From positions 1 through 35,188 of the forward strand of contig JAMBLJ010000134.1 in assembly GCA_023336815.1 (NCBI GenBank): a stretch of DNA of 35,188 nucleotides, written 5' to 3'. This document shows, piece by piece, positions 30,223 through 35,188 of this stretch (the first letter of the stretch is position 1; each line of letters begins with the position of its first letter). A program made the translations under genes and the position numbers. Source of the stretch: Actinomycetes bacterium. Its GTDB lineage: Bacteria; Actinomycetota; Acidimicrobiia; Spongiisociales; UBA5794. A model generated the notes under the pieces. It was not told where the DNA came from. It did not search any database and saw only the letters and a list, made by a program, of their open reading frames with translations.

Positions 30223-31032
30223 ATGTCGGACACACCCGCAAGCACGGGCAAAGAACACGCCTGGTCATGGCCGGTCGAAGACTGGGACGTGATGTGGAAG
30301 CCAAGCAATTGGTTGAAGAAGCCGCCGCGACCACACAAGGCTCACATCTTTCACCTTGTTGCGATCATCGCGCTCGCCTCCTATGCGAACATCATCGCCA
30401 ACGAGGTGCTCGACGACGCCTGGCACATTCCGTTCAACCTAGGTGTCCTCGGGGTCGCGCTCCTGCTTGCACGCCGGGCAGGAACGACATGGACCGCAAT
30501 GGGTCTTCGCACAGATCGGGTCAAGAAGGGTCTTGTCGTCGGTGGAGTTGTCATCGGGGTCATCGCTGCGGGTATTGCGATCGGTATCGCTATCCCAACC
30601 ACACGCGAACTCTTCGAAGATGCCCGGATCATCGAAAATTCAGTGGGTTGGGTGTTCTTCCAAGCGTTCGTTCGTATCCCGATCGCAACGGCGCTGTACG
30701 AGGAAGTTCTATTTCGCGGCATCGTCTTCGGAATGCTCGCCCGCAGACGGTCGCCACTGGTGGCCGCCATCGCTACGTCTGCACTGTTCGGCCTCTGGCA
30801 CATCCTCCCGACGATCGACACGCTCGATACGAGCCCCGCTGGCGGATTGTTTCAGGGTGCGATCGGGCTGGTCGTTGCGATCCTTGGTGCTGTTGGCGGC
30901 ACGATGATCGCTGGGCTCGGTTTCCTGTGGGTCAGGCTGTACGCCAACAGCACCTTTGCATCGGTACTCGCCCACATCGGCACCAATAGCACAGCAATGC
31001 TTGGGGCATTGGTTGTGGTGCACCTGTTGTAG
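30223..31032 (+). CDS. CPBP-family intramembrane metalloprotease
   Basis: The protein has about 269 residues from ATG 30223 (MSDTPASTGKEHAWSW); a GTG at 30181 would add 14 residues. Several membrane helices are visible (IFHLVAIIALASYANIIA, VVGGVVIGVIAAGIAIGIAI). The catalytic motifs of CPBP/Abi proteases are present: YEEVLFRGIVFGML (EExxxR), ALFGLWHIL (FxxxH) and, near the end, LAHIGTNS. Family roles include CAAX processing, bacteriocin self-immunity and membrane-protein turnover; the target here is unknown. Repeat copy 3 follows the stop codon. Confidence 0.88.
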   Translation: MSDTPASTGKEHAWSWPVEDWDVMWKPSNWLKKPPRPHKAHIFHLVAIIALASYANIIANEVLDDAWHIPFNLGVLGVALLLARRAGTTWTAMGLRTDRVKKGLVVGGVVIGVIAAGIAIGIAIPTTRELFEDARIIENSVGWVFFQAFVRIPIATALYEEVLFRGIVFGMLARRRSPLVAAIATSALFGLWHILPTIDTLDTSPAGGLFQGAIGLVVAILGAVGGTMIAGLGFLWVRLYANSTFASVLAHIGTNSTAMLGALVVVHLL

Positions 31033-31035
31033 TCA

Positions 31036-31132
31036 GATTCCAGACAGCAGACTGCAGATCGCTTCGCTGTCAGACCGGATGTCGATGGCCTCACCCTGTC
31101 GTCTGTTGTCTGGCATCTGTTGTCTGCTTCTT
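31036..31132. repeat. CAGAC/GTCTG intergenic repeat, copy 3
   Basis: CAGATTCCAGACAGCAGACTGCAGATCGCTTCGCTGTCAGA is followed after a short spacer by CTGTCGTCTGTTGTCTGGCATCTGTTGTCTGC. The arms are complementary (CAGACAGCAGAC with GTCTGTTGTCTG). Core and arms match copies 1 and 2. It lies directly after the CPBP stop. Confidence 0.7.
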
Positions 31133-31140
31133 GACTTCTT

Positions 31141-31366
31141 CCCCTACCGTGTGCCACCATGTGTCGTCTAGTCCTTTGCGGGGCTGGGAACGCGACCGAG
31201 GAGACGTGATGAGAAGGCTTTCACCGCCATATCAGTCATCAGTCGCTCTCGCGCGCGCTCTTTTCAACGGGTAATCCAACCCACAGACCCGCTCCCGAGA
31301 CCAACCACCCAACGGTGATCGCTATGCGTTCTGCCTGCCTCGTCTCTGATCCTCCAAGGACAACCC
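31141..31366. other. Non-coding leader before the ABC exporter
   Basis: This is the remainder of the 334-bp gap between the CPBP and ABC genes. I see no gene, no clear promoter and no riboswitch-like structure, only a CG-rich alternating stretch (CTCTCGCGCGCGCTC) about 110 bases before the ABC start and a ribosome site (AAGGA) at its end. Confidence 0.5.
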
Positions 31367-33118
31367 ATGATTCCTGTACGTGCATATTTCACACTCTTTA
31401 CCGGCTACCTGCGGCCTCATCGCCGTACAGGTGTTCTTCTTGCTGCGATCATGCTCGCAACCATCGCCCTCCAACTGGCGAACCCCCAACTCATCCGGAT
31501 CTTCATCGACGAAGCGATAGCCGGTACGGCCGTCGGCAGCCTCGTCCCACTCGCGATCGCGTTCATGGTGATAGCAGTGCTCCATCAGTTGCTCATGGTG
31601 TGGGCAACCTACCTGGCTGAGCAGATCGGTTGGTCCGCAACGAATCAGCTGCGCGCTGATCTGACAGACCACGTTCTGCATCTCGACATGGGGTTCCATA
31701 AGTCGACGAGCCCCGGTGCGCTGATCGAAAGGATCGATGGCGATGTCACAGCGCTGTCGAACTTCTTCTCGTCGATGATCATCAAGATCATCGGCAACGG
31801 CGTGCTCCTTGTGGGGATCCTCGTTCTCTTGTGGATCGAGTCCTGGATCGTCGGTCTCAGCATCACGACCTTGATTCTCGTGACCTTCCTCGGGCTCTTC
31901 CGTCTCCATGGGGTGACCGTTCCCTGGCAGAAGGACATCAGAGCAACAAGCGCAGAGATGTACGGGTTCATCGGAGAGCAGATCGATGGGACGGAGGACG
32001 TCGAAGCGAACGGCGCAACGGGGTACATGCTGTCGCGCTTCGACGACATACAGCGCAGGTGGCTGCCACAGGTGGTTCTTGGCTGGACGGGATGGGCGCT
32101 CATGTGGGTCTCGTCCATGGCCCTGTACTTCGCTTCTCTCATGGTCGCCTACCTGCTCGGATCGTGGTTGTTCGGTGTCGGGACCCTGACCATCGGATCC
32201 GTCTACATCGTGTTCCAGTACATCGAGATGGCTCATCGACCGATCGAACAGATCAGGGAAGAACTGATCGATCTTCAGAAGGCTGGCGCCTCGATAGACC
32301 GCGTTCAGGAGCTGATGGATACACGAACCCGCCTCGTCCAGCGCTCCAACGCAACCCTCGCGATGGGGCCGCTTGACGTCACCTTCCAGGACGTTACGTT
32401 CACCTACGACGACGAGGCTGGAGATGAGATCGTCTTGGACGACGTCTCTTTCGTCATCCCGTCTGGTCGTGTCGTGGGTCTTCTCGGTAGGACAGGCAGC
32501 GGAAAGTCGACTATCGCTCGCCTGATCACGCGTCTCCATGAGCCACAGGTGGGATCGGTCAGCGTGGGTGGTCGCGCGACCTGGGACGTTGACATGACCG
32601 ATCTCCGCCGCCGCGTCGCGATGGTCACTCAGGATGTACAACTCTTCAGGGCAACGATCAGAGAGAATCTCACGTTCTTCGATCCGGATGTGCCGGACGA
32701 TCGTCTCTTCGAGGCGATCGAGCGGCTGGAACTCGACTCGTGGCTCGCAACGCTTCCGGACGGTCTCGATACCGTTCTCGACTCGGGCAGTGGAGGTCTC
32801 TCCGCAGGCCAGGCACAACTCCTGGCGTTCACCCGTGTATTCCTGCGCGATCCAGGTGTCGTCGTGCTCGATGAGGCGTCTTCACGTCTCGATCCAGCGA
32901 CCGAAGCTCTTCTGGAGCGTGCCGTTGACCATCTGCTTGAGGACCGAACGGCGATCCTCATCGCTCATCGACTCGAGACCATAACGAGGGCAGACGACAT
33001 CATCATCCTGGACGAAGGAAGGATCATCGAACAGGGGCAACGAACACGACTTGCGGGTGATCCGAACTCGAAGTTCTCCAAGCTTCTTGCTACCGGCATG
33101 GAGGAGGTGCTCGCATGA
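31367..33118 (+). CDS. ABC exporter half-transporter, consensus-site subunit
   Basis: A 583-residue protein with an N-terminal six-helix transmembrane domain (residues ~15-310) and a C-terminal nucleotide-binding domain. Walker A is GLLGRTGSGKST, Q-loop TQDVQ, signature LSAGQAQLLAF, Walker B VVVLDEASSRLD with the catalytic glutamate, H-loop IAHRLE. The signature is altered from LSGGQ. It is coupled with the next ABC gene by an ATGA overlap; together they form a heterodimeric exporter. Substrate unknown: the family includes multidrug, lipid and peptide exporters. Walker A/B here with the intact LSGGQ of the partner make the active ATP site. Confidence 0.92.
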   Translation: MIPVRAYFTLFTGYLRPHRRTGVLLAAIMLATIALQLANPQLIRIFIDEAIAGTAVGSLVPLAIAFMVIAVLHQLLMVWATYLAEQIGWSATNQLRADLTDHVLHLDMGFHKSTSPGALIERIDGDVTALSNFFSSMIIKIIGNGVLLVGILVLLWIESWIVGLSITTLILVTFLGLFRLHGVTVPWQKDIRATSAEMYGFIGEQIDGTEDVEANGATGYMLSRFDDIQRRWLPQVVLGWTGWALMWVSSMALYFASLMVAYLLGSWLFGVGTLTIGSVYIVFQYIEMAHRPIEQIREELIDLQKAGASIDRVQELMDTRTRLVQRSNATLAMGPLDVTFQDVTFTYDDEAGDEIVLDDVSFVIPSGRVVGLLGRTGSGKSTIARLITRLHEPQVGSVSVGGRATWDVDMTDLRRRVAMVTQDVQLFRATIRENLTFFDPDVPDDRLFEAIERLELDSWLATLPDGLDTVLDSGSGGLSAGQAQLLAFTRVFLRDPGVVVLDEASSRLDPATEALLERAVDHLLEDRTAILIAHRLETITRADDIIILDEGRIIEQGQRTRLAGDPNSKFSKLLATGMEEVLA

Positions 33119-34929
33119 CCACGCAACGAACACCATGGTTCGGGCGTGTGCTGTGGGAGTTGATCCGACGCCAGCCGATCAGATACGCCTTTGCCTTGTT
33201 CCTCTGGATAGCTATCTGGACCATGCCGATCCTCGTTGGGTTGATCATCGCCCGGTTCTTCGACCTGCTTGTCGACGGAATCGAGGTCGATCAGTTGGCG
33301 TGGATCATCGCAGCGACGTTTGCCTATGCCCTCGGTCGGTCGGTGTTCATCTTCCTCGGCATGCGCAACCATGGATCGCTGCTGTTCCGCGCCGGAGCGC
33401 TCATGCGTCGGAACCTGCTCGAGCGTGTCTACGAGCTTCCTGGGGCAGCGGGCCTCGACGAGGCACCTGGCGAAGTCGTCAGCCGGTTCCGCGACGATGT
33501 CGAACACGTCGTCGAACCGTTCGATATCAGCGTCGACATCTTCGGCGCAGGGATCGCAGGTGTCATCTCATTCGTGATCTTGTGGAATATCGATCCGGTC
33601 ATCACGCTCGTCGTGTCGATCCCGGTGGTCGTCGTGGGTGTTGTTGCCAACCGCACAGGAGCGGTTGTGCGTCGATACCGAAGTGATGCCCGCGACGCCA
33701 CCGAAGCGATCACGGGGTTCCTTGGCGAGACCTTCGCCGCGGCCCAGTCCGTCAAGGTCGCGGGTGCGGAGCCACACATGCTGGAACGGTTCAAGACCCT
33801 CAACGATGTGCGGCGCACGATGATGGTCAAGGATCGCACACTCACAGCGGTGCTCGAGGCGACGTTCCGCAACACGGTCAACATCGGAACGGGACTCATC
33901 CTGCTGCTCGCTGCCGGACGTCTCGGTGCAACTGGGTCAGCGGGAATCTCGATCGGCCAGTTCGCCCTGTTCGTCTATTTGATAGCACAGGTGACGGATT
34001 CGGCTTACTTCTACGGCATGTTCATCGCGCGCGCCAAACAGGGCTCTGTGTCAGCGGAGCGTTTGACGAGGACGTTGTCCGGCGAACCCTGGGATCGGAT
34101 CCTTTCCCCGTCTCCGCTCTATCTCGAAACTGACGGTCGAACTCCGATCGTGCCGCTCGGAGACCCGGAACCGTTCACCGGGCTTTCTGTGCGCGGCATC
34201 ACGTATCGATATCCATCGTCTGGATTCGGAGTATCCGACGTCGACCTCGAAGTTGGACCAGGAGAATTCGTTGTCGTCACAGGAAAGATCGGATCTGGCA
34301 AGACGACGCTCCTTCGGAGTGTTCTCGGACTCCTCCCGGCCGATTCTGGTTCGGTCGCATGGAACGGTGTGGTCCTCGATGATCCTTCGATAGCGATGAC
34401 GCCTCCCCTGGTTGCCTACACACCCCAGGTGCCTCGTCTGTTCTCGATGTCGCTGCGCAACAACCTCGATCTTGGTGCCGACCTCTCATCGACACAACTC
34501 AACGAGTCGATCCATATCGCAACGATGACGCGAGATCTCGAGACGATGCCCGAAGGTCTCGAGACCCTCATCGGACCTCGCGGTGTGCGGCTATCGGGTG
34601 GTCAGGTGCAGCGTTCGGCGTCAGCTCGGATGTTCGCACGCGAGGCGCAGTTACTGGTTCTCGATGACGTGTCTTCTGCTCTCGATATCGAGACCGAACG
34701 TACGTTGTGGAGCAGGTTGTTCGACGCCCGTTCGGGAGTGGCCGCACTGGTGGTTTCGCACCGACACACCGCCCTGGCACGGGCTGATCGTGTCGTTGTT
34801 ATGGATGCGGGACGTGTTGTTGCCGTCGGAAAGGCGGTTGATCTGGAGCGAACATCAGAAATGTTCCGAGCGATCTGGGAGGGTGCCCTGGGCACCAACG
34901 GAGATGCGACCCGCGGCGTCAGCGGGTGA
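33115..34929 (+). CDS. ABC exporter half-transporter, degenerate-site subunit
   Basis: A 604-residue protein with the same TMD-NBD layout as its partner. Walker A is VVTGKIGSGKTT, Q-loop YTPQVPR, signature LSGGQVQRSASAR, H-loop VSHRHT. Walker B reads LLVLDDVSSALD: the catalytic glutamate is aspartate. Combined with the LSAGQ of the partner this gives one degenerate ATP site, as in TM287/288 and BmrCD-type heterodimers. The last 11 bp overlap the end of the convergent FKBP gene. Confidence 0.92.
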   Translation: MTTQRTPWFGRVLWELIRRQPIRYAFALFLWIAIWTMPILVGLIIARFFDLLVDGIEVDQLAWIIAATFAYALGRSVFIFLGMRNHGSLLFRAGALMRRNLLERVYELPGAAGLDEAPGEVVSRFRDDVEHVVEPFDISVDIFGAGIAGVISFVILWNIDPVITLVVSIPVVVVGVVANRTGAVVRRYRSDARDATEAITGFLGETFAAAQSVKVAGAEPHMLERFKTLNDVRRTMMVKDRTLTAVLEATFRNTVNIGTGLILLLAAGRLGATGSAGISIGQFALFVYLIAQVTDSAYFYGMFIARAKQGSVSAERLTRTLSGEPWDRILSPSPLYLETDGRTPIVPLGDPEPFTGLSVRGITYRYPSSGFGVSDVDLEVGPGEFVVVTGKIGSGKTTLLRSVLGLLPADSGSVAWNGVVLDDPSIAMTPPLVAYTPQVPRLFSMSLRNNLDLGADLSSTQLNESIHIATMTRDLETMPEGLETLIGPRGVRLSGGQVQRSASARMFAREAQLLVLDDVSSALDIETERTLWSRLFDARSGVAALVVSHRHTALARADRVVVMDAGRVVAVGKAVDLERTSEMFRAIWEGALGTNGDATRGVSG

Positions 34930-35188
34930 TGCCGAGGATCTCGATCTCGAAGGTCAGAGCCTCACCAGCGAGAGGATGGTTCGCGTCGAGTGTGACAGTC
35001 TCGTCGGTCACCTCGAGCACCGTTGCTGGCTGCCCGCTCGTGAGAAATACCTCGTCGCCAGCCTTGACATCACCCTGCTCAGGGTTGAACGGAACCTCTA
35101 TGACGTTCGTGTCACTCCACTCGCCGTACGCATCGATTGGCTCCATGCGGACAGTGTTGACGTCGCCGATCTTGGCGCCAGTTACCGC
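34919..35188 (-). CDS. SlyD-like FKBP peptidyl-prolyl isomerase, C-terminal part (cut by window edge)
   Basis: The track ORF starts at 35146, but reading upstream continues in frame to the window edge (AVTGAKIGDVNTVRMEPIDAYGEW), so the gene extends beyond 35188. The visible ~89 residues contain the SlyD-type insert-in-flap region (VFLTSGQPATVLEVTDETVTLD) and the diagnostic DANHPLAGEALTFEIEILGI. It catalyses prolyl isomerisation or acts as a chaperone; the metal-binding C-terminal tail of E. coli SlyD is absent, as the protein ends at GITR. Confidence 0.88.
   Translation of the reverse strand, partial: AVTGAKIGDVNTVRMEPIDAYGEWSDTNVIEVPFNPEQGDVKAGDEVFLTSGQPATVLEVTDETVTLDANHPLAGEALTFEIEILGITR

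Noticed and set aside
31322-32818. 498-residue minus-strand ORF opposite the first ABC gene
   Set aside because: It is antisense to a clear ABC exporter, is rich in His, Arg and Glu without domain structure, and is open only because of codon bias.
1-35188. tRNA, rRNA, insertion sequences, prophage or integrase genes
   Set aside because: None was recognised on either strand by reading; there are no transposase or integrase motifs in the ORF track.

Overview
The window looks like a chromosomal segment of an uncultured, moderately GC-rich Actinomycetota, possibly near Acidimicrobiia. The evidence is the three-helix Rieske protein and the qcrCAB order, SlyD/ABC/ECF proteins of actinobacterial flavour, and SD-led genes with heavy ATGA/TGATG coupling. 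The phylum is an inference; no rRNA or tRNA gene is present to fix it.

Region 1 (1-15048, minus strand) is one tightly packed run of 18 genes that appears to encode a whole sulfane-sulfur oxidation route. In transcription order it reads: tusA, dsrE3-like, a second dsrE-like gene, then sHdr core genes hdrC1, hdrB1, hdrA and the sHdr-associated hyp, then an HdrCB-fused (HdrD-like, candidate HdrB3) protein, etfB, etfA, a membrane ETF:quinone oxidoreductase (EMO/EtfD), an HTH protein, a small zinc-finger protein, two GcvH-like lipoate-binding proteins (LbpA), a lipoate-protein ligase, a fused SoeBC-type subunit and a SoeA-type molybdopterin subunit cut by the window edge. The model is as follows. 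TusA/DsrE proteins deliver sulfane sulfur to the sHdr complex, which oxidises it to sulfite with lipoyl-LbpA as cofactor protein. The ligase charges LbpA. Electrons leave through EtfAB and EMO to the quinone pool, and the Soe-type enzyme oxidises sulfite to sulfate in the cytoplasm. This resembles the sHdr variant in which HdrB3 and EtfAB replace HdrC2B2.

Region 2 (15049-15639) is the control region. A divergent ArsR-family repressor gene faces tusA. A good minus-strand promoter (TTGCAA-17-CATAAT) is followed at the expected start site by a 24-bp near-perfect inverted repeat, a likely operator.

Region 3 (15719-22342) is accessory: a hypothetical gene, a LiaF-like protein, an EamA transporter, an ECF sigma factor coupled to a methylguanine-DNA methyltransferase, a long class V aminotransferase, an alpha/beta hydrolase, and an Mrr-like nuclease-fold protein with a zinc ribbon.

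Region 4 (22433-29479) is respiratory. A divergent qcrCAB operon has heme c domains redistributed: QcrC has one and QcrB carries a C-terminal one. Opposite it lie two exported multi-domain c-type cytochromes, one PKD + six hemes + membrane anchor and one cadherin-like domain + four hemes. Strong sigma-70-like promoters are visible for qcr and for the tetraheme gene.

Region 5 (29573-35188) holds a hypothetical protein, a CPBP protease, a heterodimeric ABC exporter with one degenerate ATP site, and the C-terminal part of a SlyD-like FKBP. A dispersed CAGAC/GTCTG-rich intergenic repeat occurs three times (about 18.96, 22.35 and 31.04 kb). No CRISPR, IS element, tRNA or rRNA was seen.
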